This document shows positions 8,783 to 17,908 of a stretch of 64,000 nt of DNA, piece after piece. The notes under the pieces are model-generated. The model was not told the origin of the DNA and did no database searches. It saw only the letters and a list, made by a program, of their open reading frames with translations. Both the position numbers and the translations under genes were made by a program. How positions within the stretch are numbered: the first letter of the stretch is position 1; the number at the start of each line of letters is the position of its first letter. This stretch comes from Clostridium gelidum (GTDB lineage Bacteria > Bacillota > Clostridia > Clostridiales > Clostridiaceae): NCBI RefSeq assembly GCF_019977655.1, contig NZ_AP024849.1, positions 4,869,001-4,933,000 on the forward strand, given 5' to 3'.

Positions 8783-8999
8783 AGCCACCCTCCAACTCTG
8801 CAAATTTATTTCTTTTATATTTATTTGCATATACTTTTTTTAGATCTTGCTTACTTCTCTTAAACTTATCATTAATTTTTATAGCAACTTTTAACTTGAT
8901 CAGTCTCTCAGCTTCTTCTTTAGTAATATTGGTTATGATGTCATCTTTTACATATTCAGCTTCATCATTAATTATTGTTTTTAAACATTTAATACTCAT
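8772..8999 (-). CDS. Small hypothetical protein next to the capsid gene
   Basis: A 75-residue basic protein between capsid E and the head-tail joiner. It carries a short fold IKCLKTIINDEAEYVKDDIITNITKEEAERLIKLKVAIKIN, similar in layout to small phage proteins that stabilise head completion, followed by a Lys-rich tail. No family is recognised with certainty. It lies in the late operon and overlaps the next gene. Confidence 0.5.
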   Translation of the reverse strand: MSIKCLKTIINDEAEYVKDDIITNITKEEAERLIKLKVAIKINDKFKRSKQDLKKVYANKYKRNKFAELEGGYEF

Positions 9000-9026
9000 A
9001 ATTTTAAAATGGCCCTAAGGCCTTTC

Positions 9027-10043
9027 CTATAACACTGTAGCAACTACCCAACTATCAACATCTTCTGGTGTTGGTAATGGTCTTGATGTAAGTCTTAATT
9101 CATCAATTTCATTTTTATCATCCGTAGTATATTTAGGAATTCTATCACCTTCATATGTTACCCATGTTCCTTTTTCTTTTTGAGTTACTGAACCATAGTA
9201 ACGCTTTCCGCTACCAGATACACCAACAATAACTTTTCCAGTTGGAATAAGTTGTTTTTCTTGACCATCATCATCAATGTAATATTCTGAATAAGAATAT
9301 AATTCAAGTCCTAAAGATGGTAATTTACCAATAAATGTAACTCCATTTCCTTGATAGCTTGGCTCTATTGCCCCAATATTTAATCTTTGAATATCTAATA
9401 ACTTTTGAACAGCTGCATTCTCAATAAAATTATCCACTACATCATCAGCCATTAAACACATATTTGGAGTTTTCCCAGTTGCTTTTATTATTTTTAATCG
9501 CCAAGTTTTTAAATCAGCAAGTGGTTTAGAAGTTGAAGCACTCCATAATTTAGCTCCTGAAAGTGTTACTGTATTTGTAAAGCCAAAATCAATATTTTGT
9601 TTTACTCCATCAACATCAATATCAATTGATTCCCCTAATACTACTTGGGCACACATCCACTCTTCTCTTCTTGTTATAGCTTCATCTAACTCTACTAAGT
9701 CTTTAGCAAGCAATAATGCTGCTCTTTCTTCTGGCGTCTTAGTGCTATAAACATTTTCTCCTGGCGTTCTTTTTTTAATATCATCTGCTGTGATTACTCT
9801 TATCGGTGCAATCTTAGGTGTAGTAATAACATCTGTTTTAAAACCTTCTCTTGTCATTACTTTTCCACCAACACGTGGAGCAACAAAAGGTGCAAGTTTT
9901 CTTTTACCTTTTTTAATATCTACCTCTGCTTTTTCAGTTAAAAGTGTCTCAATGTTTGGAAAAAATGTGTCTCTTAAAAATGTAAATACTGGTTTCTTTT
10001 GTTCAATTGCTAGAAGCATTGTTTTAGTTTCATATATACTCAT
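9027..10043 (-). CDS. Major capsid protein E
   Basis: A 338-residue capsid protein of the lambda gpE family. The opening ETKTMLLAIEQKKPVFTFLRDTFFP, KGKRKLAPFVAPRVGGKVMTREGF and the late VVGVSGSGKRYYGSVTQKEKGTWVTYEG strongly match that family, as do the neighbouring decoration protein D and lambda-type portal. Forms the icosahedral shell. A weak hairpin (GGCC arms, 9007-9027) follows the stop. Confidence 0.92.
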   Translation of the reverse strand: MSIYETKTMLLAIEQKKPVFTFLRDTFFPNIETLLTEKAEVDIKKGKRKLAPFVAPRVGGKVMTREGFKTDVITTPKIAPIRVITADDIKKRTPGENVYSTKTPEERAALLLAKDLVELDEAITRREEWMCAQVVLGESIDIDVDGVKQNIDFGFTNTVTLSGAKLWSASTSKPLADLKTWRLKIIKATGKTPNMCLMADDVVDNFIENAAVQKLLDIQRLNIGAIEPSYQGNGVTFIGKLPSLGLELYSYSEYYIDDDGQEKQLIPTGKVIVGVSGSGKRYYGSVTQKEKGTWVTYEGDRIPKYTTDDKNEIDELRLTSRPLPTPEDVDSWVVATVL

Positions 10044-10059
10044 ATTTATTATCCCTCCC

Positions 10060-10467
10060 TTAATCTATAAAAATATTTAATTTTCTTAATTCTAATTCTG
10101 AAGTAGCTACAGTAGTTCCATCAGCAAATGTTAATGCTTCTTTATGGAAGTATCCGCAAATATATACACTAGCTTCTGTAGCTACAATTCCGTCTACTGG
10201 AACTATAACATCGTCGGTTAGTACTCCAACGATTGTTGCACCTTTTGTTTCTGTTACAGCTGTACCTGCGACTGTAAATGTACTCTCTAATTCGCTTATA
10301 TCTAATAATTCTGCATTTCCACTTGCTGAAACCATTAATACTGAACCTCTAGTATAAGATCCGCTTGAAGTAGGTGCTAGATTTACACCTTTAACAATTA
10401 CAGGAATATTATTTCCTGCAAAAATACTATCGGGTACAAAAGTTTCTTCATTCCCATATAAGTTCAT
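10060..10467 (-). CDS. Head decoration protein D
   Basis: A 135-residue protein of the lambda gpD family, which caps the capsid three-fold sites and stabilises the expanded head. It reads LYGNEETFVPDSIFAGNNIPVIVKGVNLA, TRGSVLMVSASGNAELLD and a C-terminal Ile/Leu strand, in the correct order between the protease and capsid E genes. Its start overlaps the protease stop by one base. Confidence 0.85.
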   Translation of the reverse strand: MNLYGNEETFVPDSIFAGNNIPVIVKGVNLAPTSSGSYTRGSVLMVSASGNAELLDISELESTFTVAGTAVTETKGATIVGVLTDDVIVPVDGIVATEASVYICGYFHKEALTFADGTTVATSELELRKLNIFID

Positions 10468-11543
10468 TATTTAACGCCTCCATTCATGTATTTTGCCATA
10501 TAATCGGCATTTTCTTTGTCTTTAATATCATCAGACTTATCATTTCCAGGTGCTGCTACCTCATTTACTTCTAATAGCTTAGCATCTATTGCATCTTGTT
10601 TTGCTTGATTTATAAACTCTGTTCCTTTTCCTTTTTGAGCCTTAATAATTTCAACTGCAACGGCTTCTGCCGAAATTCCAGTTTCAAATTTAGCTTTATC
10701 AATTATATCTTCATTACCTGGAATAGCTAAGTCCTCTATTCCTTTAATCCTTGCCCTTTCAGAATTAGTTGCTTCTAATACAACTTGATCATAGATGTCT
10801 TTGTGTTCATTTTTTAATGTGTTTACATCCATTATTTTTCCCTCCTCTTCATTTTCTTTATTATCAATTACTGAATTAACAGTATTTTGAACTTTATTAT
10901 TGATTATATTTTCTTTAAATGCTTCAACACTTCCACATTTTTTCAATTCTTCAATGGCTTTATTACTAGGTGTAACCAAGCTATTATAAAAATTTGGTGT
11001 TGAATTATTATATTGTTGCGTATTTTCAAACATTATTTCATCAATTAATCCTAAGTCTTTAGCTTCTTGAGCTGTAAGCCATGTTTCATTATCCATAATG
11101 TTTTTAAGTTCTTCATCAGACATTCCAGTTTTCAATTTGTATGCATTGGCAATAGACTTGTTCACAGATTGTAGAATCTCACTTGCTTTATTCATATCTC
11201 GATAATCGCCTTGTGCTCCCATTGATGCATTATGAATCATTAGTTGCCCTGTTGGTGACATTAAACATTTTGCCGCCATAGCTACAACTGATGCAGCACT
11301 TGCAGCCATACCAACTATATTTATAGTTAAGTTTCCTGAATAAGATTTTAGGCTTGTATATATCTCACTTCCAACATATACTGAACCACCATTGGAATTA
11401 ATATCAACTTGTACATCTTCACCTTTAGCATCAAGTAATTGTTTATTAATATCATTTGATGTTGTATATGGATATTCAAGCCAATCATAAATCCACTTAT
11501 CCTCTTGAGATATTATTGTTCCTTTTACCTCAACTTTTTTCAT
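10467..11543 (-). CDS. ClpP-like head maturation protease with scaffold tail
   Basis: Phage head maturation protease of the ClpP/S49 type. The catalytic Ser lies in GMAASAASVVAMA (about residue 85) and the His in QLMIHNASMGAQGD (about 105-115). After about residue 210 there is a long charged helical region that probably serves as the scaffold, as in lambda gpC/Nu3-type proteins, including an internal Met behind a GGAGGG site near 10,833 that could give a separate scaffold product. It lies between portal and decoration genes. Confidence 0.88.
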   Translation of the reverse strand: MKKVEVKGTIISQEDKWIYDWLEYPYTTSNDINKQLLDAKGEDVQVDINSNGGSVYVGSEIYTSLKSYSGNLTINIVGMAASAASVVAMAAKCLMSPTGQLMIHNASMGAQGDYRDMNKASEILQSVNKSIANAYKLKTGMSDEELKNIMDNETWLTAQEAKDLGLIDEIMFENTQQYNNSTPNFYNSLVTPSNKAIEELKKCGSVEAFKENIINNKVQNTVNSVIDNKENEEEGKIMDVNTLKNEHKDIYDQVVLEATNSERARIKGIEDLAIPGNEDIIDKAKFETGISAEAVAVEIIKAQKGKGTEFINQAKQDAIDAKLLEVNEVAAPGNDKSDDIKDKENADYMAKYMNGGVK

Positions 11544-13082
11544 TTATAACTGTACCTCCTTTTTATTTAAAGCTAGTAACTCTTGTCTCATCTTTTCTTC
11601 CTTAATTCTTTGCCTATTGTTTTTAACAAAATCTCCACCTGTAAGCTCTATAGTTTCTTTTGCTCTTGTCGAGAAGCAATTTTCCACACGAATTACTGCT
11701 GCATTAGCTTCTTTGACTGGATCTAATTGTCCTTGAGATGGGCCACTCCATTCAGCATTACAATAAGCCTTTTTAATAATTGGACTATCAAAAAAGCCAG
11801 GAGCATAAATTCTGCTCTTGGCTACGGCTTCTGAAAGCCACTCTTCATATATAGGTTGACAAAAATCATTTGAAAGCCAAATTCTTCTCATTCTAAACAT
11901 TTTCCAAGCTTCAAGTAATGCTGCTCTACTAGCTGAATATGAAGCATTGAATTGTTTTAATAATAAATCATGTGGTATTTCAAGCGCTGCCCCAATTTGT
12001 TTACATACTGAAGCTATAAATCCATCAAAAGCAGTATTAGGTCTCCCTGGATTAGTCTCTTTAGCAGTTTCTCCTTCTCCAAGTGCTACTATTGCACCAT
12101 TACCTAATTCATAACTGTTTTCATCACCTCCATCGACTTCTTCATCTTCTGGTATCATCGAACCAAGTGGCGCTTCTTCGCTATTAGATTTACTTTCAAT
12201 GAAAACTGTAAACATTCCTGATATAACTGCTGCCATTAATTCTGCTTCTGTATATCTCCCTAATTGTTTTAAAGCTTCAATAACAGGTGCGAGTATTGGA
12301 ACTCCTCTTCGTTGCCCTATACGTTCACTTTCCATTATATGAATTACATTCCTTCTACCTGTCTTTTCACCGAAAGCTTCAACTCTAGTCCATGTACTAT
12401 TGCTCCTATACGTAGATAATGGATGAAAATTTGCTATATGATATGCTGTTATTTCTCCATTGTCATTACATTCAATGCCTGCACTTATATTGTTATATCC
12501 TTTTTTATAATAAGGATCACAAACTCTATCCGCTTCTATTAATTGAATTCTCAAATCGTAAGGCATTCCAATTCTTTGAGTATAGGGAAGTAAAGCAAAG
12601 GCATCTCCACACATCAGACTACTCAAAAATATAAGTTGTTGTAACTCATAAAAATTATTTAGTCTTGCTAAATCACAATTAACACTATCAGCCCATAAAG
12701 AGAATTCTCTTTCTATTGTAGTTTCTAATTTTTCTGCCTCTTCATCACTTAATCCCAGAAATTCATAATCAATTTGGGATTTTAATCTAAGCCCACCACC
12801 AACCACATTGGTTCTTAATGTTTTTATGGCACTTGTTGCAATTGGAGTTCCCATATATAAATCTCTTGAACGTTCCCTTAATACCTGGATATTATCTTCT
12901 ATATCTTCTTTAGGACTTCCCCCTCCAAACATCCAACCTAATAAACTCTTTTTTGTTCTACTAGCTCCATGATGTGAGTAACCACTATTCATTATTGATA
13001 GCTTTTGCCTCGCAACCTGTCTTTTCAATGCTGCATTTGGTGAAATCACTCCTATTGTCCTATCTATTACATTCAATCCCAT
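11544..13082 (-). CDS. Phage portal protein (lambda type)
   Basis: A portal ring protein of the lambda gpB family through which DNA is pumped. Typical parts are ARDLYMGTPIATSAIKTLRTNVVGGGL near residue 90-115, QLIEADRVCDP, AYHIANFHPLSTY and SYSASRAALLEAWKMFR. ATG 13082 is preferred over GTG 13085 because AAGG lies 6 bases before it. The C-terminus is Lys/Glu-rich. It follows gpW. Confidence 0.92.
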   Translation of the reverse strand: MGLNVIDRTIGVISPNAALKRQVARQKLSIMNSGYSHHGASRTKKSLLGWMFGGGSPKEDIEDNIQVLRERSRDLYMGTPIATSAIKTLRTNVVGGGLRLKSQIDYEFLGLSDEEAEKLETTIEREFSLWADSVNCDLARLNNFYELQQLIFLSSLMCGDAFALLPYTQRIGMPYDLRIQLIEADRVCDPYYKKGYNNISAGIECNDNGEITAYHIANFHPLSTYRSNSTWTRVEAFGEKTGRRNVIHIMESERIGQRRGVPILAPVIEALKQLGRYTEAELMAAVISGMFTVFIESKSNSEEAPLGSMIPEDEEVDGGDENSYELGNGAIVALGEGETAKETNPGRPNTAFDGFIASVCKQIGAALEIPHDLLLKQFNASYSASRAALLEAWKMFRMRRIWLSNDFCQPIYEEWLSEAVAKSRIYAPGFFDSPIIKKAYCNAEWSGPSQGQLDPVKEANAAVIRVENCFSTRAKETIELTGGDFVKNNRQRIKEEKMRQELLALNKKEVQL

Positions 13083-13103
13083 CACCTACCTTTAGTTATT
13101 GTT

Positions 13104-13337
13104 CTATAAGTCTCTTGGAACCACTCTCATTACTCTATTTCTGCCTTTATTTTTAAGTATATTTTTAGCTTTTGAAAGTTCATTGCTCCAATACTTAACT
13201 TGTTCCCTTATTTGATATAAATTTGCCCTATCTAATGATTTACTTCCAATTGTATAACTTTGACCATTTGTTACTGCAATTTCAGCATCAAGCCATGCAT
13301 CTAAGTGTTTTTGTGCTATTTCAAATGTAAATGCCAT
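13104..13337 (-). CDS. gpW-like head-tail joining protein
   Basis: A 77-residue protein of the gpW family: FTFEIAQKHLDAWLDAEIAVTNGQSYTIGSKSLDRANLYQIREQVKYW. This pattern and its place between terminase and portal fit the small joiner that plugs the portal after DNA packaging. Arg/Lys-rich C-terminus. Confidence 0.85.
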   Translation of the reverse strand: MAFTFEIAQKHLDAWLDAEIAVTNGQSYTIGSKSLDRANLYQIREQVKYWSNELSKAKNILKNKGRNRVMRVVPRDL

Positions 13338-13350
13338 AAATTTCTCCTTC

Positions 13351-15174
13351 CTATAGTCCTTTTGATACTATTCTTTTTTTCTTTTTAGCTACTTTTTTAC
13401 CTTGTGCAAAAACATTTCCATTGATATTTCTAGCAGCCATTGTATCTAAATCAGGATTTAATATTTCAAATGCAGCATTTGCATAATTTCTTAAATCCAT
13501 AGGTTCATTTCTTATACTGCTACTCTTCTTTACCCATTCAAATGTTGCTACACCTTTTTTATATCTAATAACCCTTTTTTCTGATGTTAAACCTTTAAAA
13601 TAACTTTCATCATATCCCCTATCTACCTCTTTAGGAAAATGACAATAACCTGGCCCATCTTCTTTAATTTTTAATCTTGATAATATTGTCTCTTTTCCAT
13701 TATCAACACCTAAAGAAAATAAGGCAGCTCTTTCTCTATTATTTCTAGTTGGTTTGCTTATGAATGGTTTTCCATATCCCCCTACGCCTTTAATTGCAAA
13801 TACTCTTCTATGTTCTCTTTCTTTGCAGAACTTATAAACTTCAGTTGTATAATGACCTCCACTATCTATGCATACACAAGATAATATAAGTCCATCGCCC
13901 TCTTCAAACCAAAAGGTCTTAAGGAGATATTCATCTAACTGCTGCCAAACTATTTTTTGTCCTAGATCTCCATAAAAAACTTTATATTGTATTCCCCAAC
14001 TTTCTTTACCTGCTCCCCATCCAACAACTTCAACCTCAAGTCTATCGTCTTGAACATCTACTCCAGCAGTAAGGACAATAACTTTTCTTGGAATATCATT
14101 AATATAAAGTTCCCGTCTTGCAACTAAATCATCATTATCAGCCCCCTCACCTTCATCTGCTTCCCACACTTCACCTAGAGTTGTATTAACCCAAGTCTTT
14201 AAGGTTTCATGTCCATTTTTCTTTGCTAATTTAAATTCCTCTATAATATTTTCCCAACGCTCCCAGGATGAGGCCAATGCATTAAGATGAAATCCTCTCT
14301 TTTTAATTCTTTTAGGATATTTAGCAATCCACTCTCCACTTCCAGCTTTCCATTCAAATTCATTACATCTGTCTCCACAAAATTTACATTCATGCGTTAT
14401 ATCTTCAAAATGAATTTGAGCCCATCTTAAAGGTTGAAGCTTACCACAAACCGGACAAGGTAGACACCATTTTTCTTGAGAGCTATCATCAAATTCCTTG
14501 TCAATTCTTGAAATTCCTTTTTCTGTTGGAGTCGAAACAAAGAATTTCTTCTTATTCCAAAATGTTTTTGTTCTTTTTTCTGCCAAAGATAAAGGATCAC
14601 CTTCAATCCCTGCACTCTTTGGAAATCTATCAACTTCATCAGCTAATAAAATCCTAATAGGTCTTGAAGATAATCCTGTTGGTGAATTTGCTCCTGTTAA
14701 TGCAATATATCCTCCTGGGAATCCTTTTTCTAATAAAGTATTATCAGAATCTCTTGATTTTGCGTCTTTAACTTTTCCTCTAAGCACTGGAGTATCACGA
14801 ATCATTGGAGCTAGTCTTTTTTTAGAATAAGATTGTGCTAAATCTAAAGTTGGCATTAATAACATTATTGGTGAAGGGTCGTAGTCAATAAAATAACCAA
14901 TTATATTATTAATTAATTCTGTTTTTCCAACTTGAGCTGAAGACATAACAACTATAATTTCAGTTTCTTTATTCGAAAGTGAATCCATTATTTCACGCTG
15001 ATATTCTGCTCTTGATGTTCTCCATTGTCCTGGTTCAGCAGAACTTTCTGGAGATAGTTTTCTATAGCTATCTGCCCATTTAGATACAGTTAAAAGTGGT
15101 GGTGGTGCTAATATTGAAACTAATTTTTTAAATAAATCTATTGTTTTCTTATGAATCTGTTGTTTCTTCTTCAT
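13351..15174 (-). CDS. Terminase large subunit (GpA family)
   Basis: A 607-residue packaging motor of the lambda GpA family. The ATPase Walker A is VMSSAQVGKTELI near residue 80, with Walker B RILLADEVDR near 175. A Cys cluster (LPCPVCGKLQ, CKFCGD) follows around residue 240-270. The nuclease domain contains TAGVDVQDDRLEVEVVGWG and CIDSGGHYT. GpA-type enzymes cut at cos sites, so this phage probably has cohesive ends. It overlaps the small subunit gene by 26 bases. Confidence 0.94.
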   Translation of the reverse strand: MKKKQQIHKKTIDLFKKLVSILAPPPLLTVSKWADSYRKLSPESSAEPGQWRTSRAEYQREIMDSLSNKETEIIVVMSSAQVGKTELINNIIGYFIDYDPSPIMLLMPTLDLAQSYSKKRLAPMIRDTPVLRGKVKDAKSRDSDNTLLEKGFPGGYIALTGANSPTGLSSRPIRILLADEVDRFPKSAGIEGDPLSLAEKRTKTFWNKKKFFVSTPTEKGISRIDKEFDDSSQEKWCLPCPVCGKLQPLRWAQIHFEDITHECKFCGDRCNEFEWKAGSGEWIAKYPKRIKKRGFHLNALASSWERWENIIEEFKLAKKNGHETLKTWVNTTLGEVWEADEGEGADNDDLVARRELYINDIPRKVIVLTAGVDVQDDRLEVEVVGWGAGKESWGIQYKVFYGDLGQKIVWQQLDEYLLKTFWFEEGDGLILSCVCIDSGGHYTTEVYKFCKEREHRRVFAIKGVGGYGKPFISKPTRNNRERAALFSLGVDNGKETILSRLKIKEDGPGYCHFPKEVDRGYDESYFKGLTSEKRVIRYKKGVATFEWVKKSSSIRNEPMDLRNYANAAFEILNPDLDTMAARNINGNVFAQGKKVAKKKKRIVSKGL

Positions 15175-15745
15175 TTGTTTCTAAATCCTCATCATTAATT
15201 TCATCCTCGACAATATCAACATACTTTTCACTATAGAAATCACTAGGGTTGTACTTGCTTAACTCATTAAGCGCATCCAATACCTCAATCTGCAAAATTT
15301 CTTGTATATCAGCAATAGTATCTATCCCCATAAGTCTTGGAGCTACTCTTGAAGGTAAAGCTAAAATTTTTGCTCTGAAATTTGATAACATATCGTTCAT
15401 TACTCTTTCAACATCTTCACTAAAATGCATTGTCCCTCTCATTGATGCAAGCTCTAATTCAATCTTTTCTCTTTTTCGTCTTTCAAGTAACGCATGTTCT
15501 TCATCATAATCTACTTTGCCCTCTTCAGTTTTGTTTTCTTTAAGATCTGCTGAAGCTTTTATAAAAGTAATATAACTTTTTATATTATCTTGTAATGAAT
15601 ATTTACCTCTGGCAATCTTTTTTATAACACCTTCATTTTCAAGTTGCCTTATTCTTCTTGTTGTTAATCCAAATAGATTTGATAAAACTGTACTTGATAC
15701 TGTTACCTGATCAACTGAATCAATTTTTTTAGTTTCATCACTCAA
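15149..15745 (-). CDS. Terminase small subunit (Nu1-like)
   Basis: A 198-residue DNA-binding subunit of terminase. The N-terminal VTVSSTVLSNLFGLTTRRIRQLENEGVIKKIARGKYSL is a winged helix like Nu1, used to bind the packaging site. The middle has DYDEEHALLERRKREKIELELASMRG, the usual linker to the large subunit. The start is a TTG with GGAGGGG five bases upstream. The adjoining non-coding 15,746-15,960 is a good candidate for its binding site. Confidence 0.85.
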   Translation of the reverse strand: MSDETKKIDSVDQVTVSSTVLSNLFGLTTRRIRQLENEGVIKKIARGKYSLQDNIKSYITFIKASADLKENKTEEGKVDYDEEHALLERRKREKIELELASMRGTMHFSEDVERVMNDMLSNFRAKILALPSRVAPRLMGIDTIADIQEILQIEVLDALNELSKYNPSDFYSEKYVDIVEDEINDEDLETNEEETTDS

Positions 15746-15960
15746 AGCAGCCCCTCCTTTCTTTAATGCGGTAACGGAAACACCTTTAAAAAATTTTTTA
15801 TAACTAGATCTACTTCGGGCATCGCTAGACCCTCACTAAGTTAATGCCTTTTCACAGTACCTTTTTACATATAACAACATTTATGTTTTTTGATTTATTT
15901 CTTTTTTCTTCTATTAGTTATAACTACTAAACTAATACCATATCAAATTATTTTCCCCAA
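15746..15960. other. Non-coding region upstream of terminase; possible cos/packaging site
   Basis: This gap before the small terminase gene contains a relatively GC-rich patch (about 15,800-15,845) with ACTTCGGGCATCGCTAGACC, unlike the AT-rich bases around it. GpA-type terminases cut cos sites that normally lie just upstream of the small subunit gene. Location is the only support; I cannot identify the cut position or terminase-binding repeats. Confidence 0.35.
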
Positions 15961-15989
15961 TTCCACCTTCATAGTATCTTAGGATTTTG

Positions 15990-16034
15990 CACAAAAAAAT
16001 ATCGTAAATTCATTTCTTGAATAATACGATATTT
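15990..16034 (-). terminator. Rho-independent terminator after the caspase-like gene
   Basis: On the minus strand AAATATCGTA pairs with TACGATATTT around an 18-base loop and is followed by seven Ts. A related hairpin with the same loop core follows the alpha/beta hydrolase gene (20,445-20,485). It insulates the cargo gene from the terminase operon. Confidence 0.75.
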
Positions 16035-16085
16035 AAACTTTGCTATTTATTAATTTTTAATAACGAACCCTATGTTATTTTAAAT

Positions 16086-16718
16086 CTATTCTATAAGAAC
16101 TTCACGACATTCTTTACTACAAAATAATTTAAAATAATCTTGAGAATTTATACTATCATTCATACATTTCAATGCTACTTGTGAATTTGTTTTTTTGTTA
16201 ACAAAATTATGAAAGAATACTGAAAATGCTATTAAAGCATCATCCCATGGTATTTCATCCTCATGACCTAAAACAAAGGCAAATGGTGAACGTTCTTTCT
16301 TTTTCTCCCAATCAGTTCTAATTGCATTTAAACCATAGCATGATGACATAGATAACACTATGGGACTAACAGGATCATCTTCAAAACAAATATTAATTAT
16401 AGACAAATAGTATTCTAAACTTGTCCATGGTATAAAATTATTATCAGTCAGAGCAATTCCTTTACTATTTCCATGACATGATATATGTATAATGGGCCAA
16501 ACGAAAGCATAAGAATCTTGCAATTCAATTACATCTTCCTTAATTAGTTCAAAAGCCACTTTAAATACTTCTTCAGTTGTTGCCAAAAAGTATTCATAAG
16601 GAACTTCTGACATTTCTAACATTTGAGTCATTGCTTTTCCCTCTGTCCTCTTTTCTAATAAATCCATGCCATTAGGAGATTCAATTATATATACTTTATA
16701 AAATACTTCCATATCCAT
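16086..16718 (-). CDS. Caspase/CHAT-like protease, stand-alone
   Basis: A 210-residue protein with a likely caspase-fold dyad: His in PIIHISCHGNSKGIAL (about residue 136) and Cys in IVLSMSSCYGLNAI (about 170). The strand before each and the spacing of about 40 residues fit CHAT peptidases. No binding or repeat domains are visible. It has its own extended -10 promoter (16,805-16,813) and terminator, lies outside the late gene logic, and so looks like a cargo gene. CHAT and caspase proteins often act in anti-phage or cell-death systems, but a partner or trigger is not visible here. Activity is inferred from motifs only. Confidence 0.7.
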   Translation of the reverse strand: MDMEVFYKVYIIESPNGMDLLEKRTEGKAMTQMLEMSEVPYEYFLATTEEVFKVAFELIKEDVIELQDSYAFVWPIIHISCHGNSKGIALTDNNFIPWTSLEYYLSIINICFEDDPVSPIVLSMSSCYGLNAIRTDWEKKKERSPFAFVLGHEDEIPWDDALIAFSVFFHNFVNKKTNSQVALKCMNDSINSQDYFKLFCSKECREVLIE

Positions 16719-17055
16719 TTAATTCACTTCCTTCTTACTTAATCGGTTGTCATTAGCAAAGCTAAACTTATTTTGATTCAAGTTTTACATAATGCAACAT
16801 CATAATTATACCATTTTATCTCAACTACGATATTATTAAATTTTCAAAGAACGTTATATTTTATTTAATCTCTACGCAATTTATTCTATCTAATAATCGA
16901 TAATATTCTCATATGCAATGTTACATATCTAATAATTCTGTTACATTTATTTTAAAAAGTTTTTTCTAATATAAGAGATCATTTTTTAGTACTCTAATAT
17001 TACAATGCTTTTTTATGTAACATGATAGGATAAATAAAAAAGAGCTTCCGTTTTT
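16719..17055. other. Non-coding gap with the promoter of the caspase-like gene
   Basis: About 340 AT-rich bases. It holds the extended -10 promoter at 16,805-16,813 and a ttttcaaagaac word (16,849-16,860) that also occurs upstream of the alpha/beta hydrolase (about 21,659-21,670). I see no other gene. Confidence 0.5.
16805..16813 (-). promoter_or_regulatory. Extended -10 promoter of the caspase-like gene
   Basis: Minus strand reads TGGTATAAT, a full TGn extension plus consensus -10. No good -35 is present at the right distance. The same TGnTATAAT form precedes four other cargo cassettes of this prophage. Confidence 0.65.
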
Positions 17056-17625
17056 TCACCTTCTAAGATAACTCACTTCCTCTATAATCTTATCTTTTCT
17101 ATCTTGGTTAACTCCTATATATCTTAATGTTGTTGATAGATCTGAATGATTTAGTATCTCTTTAATTGTTATTCCATCATGAGTACGTTGATATAATTGA
17201 TATCCAAATGTTTTCCTAAGAGTATGACACCCTATTGATTCAAGTCCAAATGTTTTAGCTGCATCACTTAATATTCTATAAGCCTGTTGTCTTGATATTG
17301 CCTTATTATTACCTTTTTTGCTTAGAAACAAATATTCATAATCTAATTTACCTTTTACAAAATCACCTAAAATGTATTTCAAATCTTTAGGGATTTTCAT
17401 ACGTTTTTCTTTTCCTGTTTTTCCTTCTCTAATATAAAAGTATTCTTTAATATTACCTTTCATCTCTTTTATATCTCTCACTCTAAACTGAAGTATATCT
17501 GATATTCTTAATCCTGTATAAATTCCAAACATAAACAATACATAATTTCTTTCGCTATGCGATCTTAAATAATCAGCTACATCATAAATATCTTGCATTT
17601 TACGTATAGGTTCTACACTATTCAC
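17056..17625 (-). CDS. Short tyrosine recombinase
   Basis: A 189-residue tyrosine recombinase made of the catalytic domain only. The active-site residues are present: Arg in YTGLRISDIL, Lys in EGKTGKEKRMKIP, His-x-x-Arg in GCHTLRKTFGY, His in EILNHSDLSTTLRYIG, with the Tyr of RYIG. The usual arm-binding N-terminal domain is missing. In clostridial phages such proteins sit near the late genes, and the main integrase here is the serine enzyme at the right end, so this one may resolve multimers or act in DNA processing. GTG start overlaps the previous stop. Confidence 0.85.
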   Translation of the reverse strand: MNSVEPIRKMQDIYDVADYLRSHSERNYVLFMFGIYTGLRISDILQFRVRDIKEMKGNIKEYFYIREGKTGKEKRMKIPKDLKYILGDFVKGKLDYEYLFLSKKGNNKAISRQQAYRILSDAAKTFGLESIGCHTLRKTFGYQLYQRTHDGITIKEILNHSDLSTTLRYIGVNQDRKDKIIEEVSYLRR

Positions 17626-17855
17626 ATGGAACCACCACCTTTTTGAACTATAGCTCCATTATGTCTTCTATAACTTCTTTCACTCATAAGTTTTCGTAAA
17701 TCATCTGTTGTAATTCCACTTTTCAATTTCTTACATCCACAATGAGAACATGAAACATATTTCCCTGATGCAAGAGTTCTCTTTACTTCTTCAGTTATTA
17801 AAATAATTTCTTTATTGCAGTATTTACAGCTATAGCTTGTATAATATCCTTCCAT
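17622..17855 (-). CDS. Small zinc-ribbon protein
   Basis: A 77-residue protein with two Cys pairs (SCKYCNKEI and SCSHCGCKK) separated by about 30 residues, forming a probable zinc ribbon, followed by a basic tail (ERSYRRHNGAIVQKGGGSM). ATG 17855 follows GGTGAGAAC; an upstream start in frame is less likely. It ends in an ATGTGA overlap with the tyrosine recombinase, so the two are cotranslated. Function unknown. Confidence 0.6.
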   Translation of the reverse strand: MEGYYTSYSCKYCNKEIILITEEVKRTLASGKYVSCSHCGCKKLKSGITTDDLRKLMSERSYRRHNGAIVQKGGGSM

Positions 17856-17878
17856 GTTCTCACCAGCTTTCTTGCAAA

Positions 17879-17908
17879 ATAAAAAGCACAAACATTACGC
17901 CTGTGCTT
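17879..17908 (-). terminator. Terminator before the zinc-ribbon gene
   Basis: Minus strand AAGCACAGG pairs with TTTGTGCTT followed by five Ts. It would end transcription coming from the HNH side, or attenuate entry into the zinc ribbon-recombinase pair. Confidence 0.65.
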
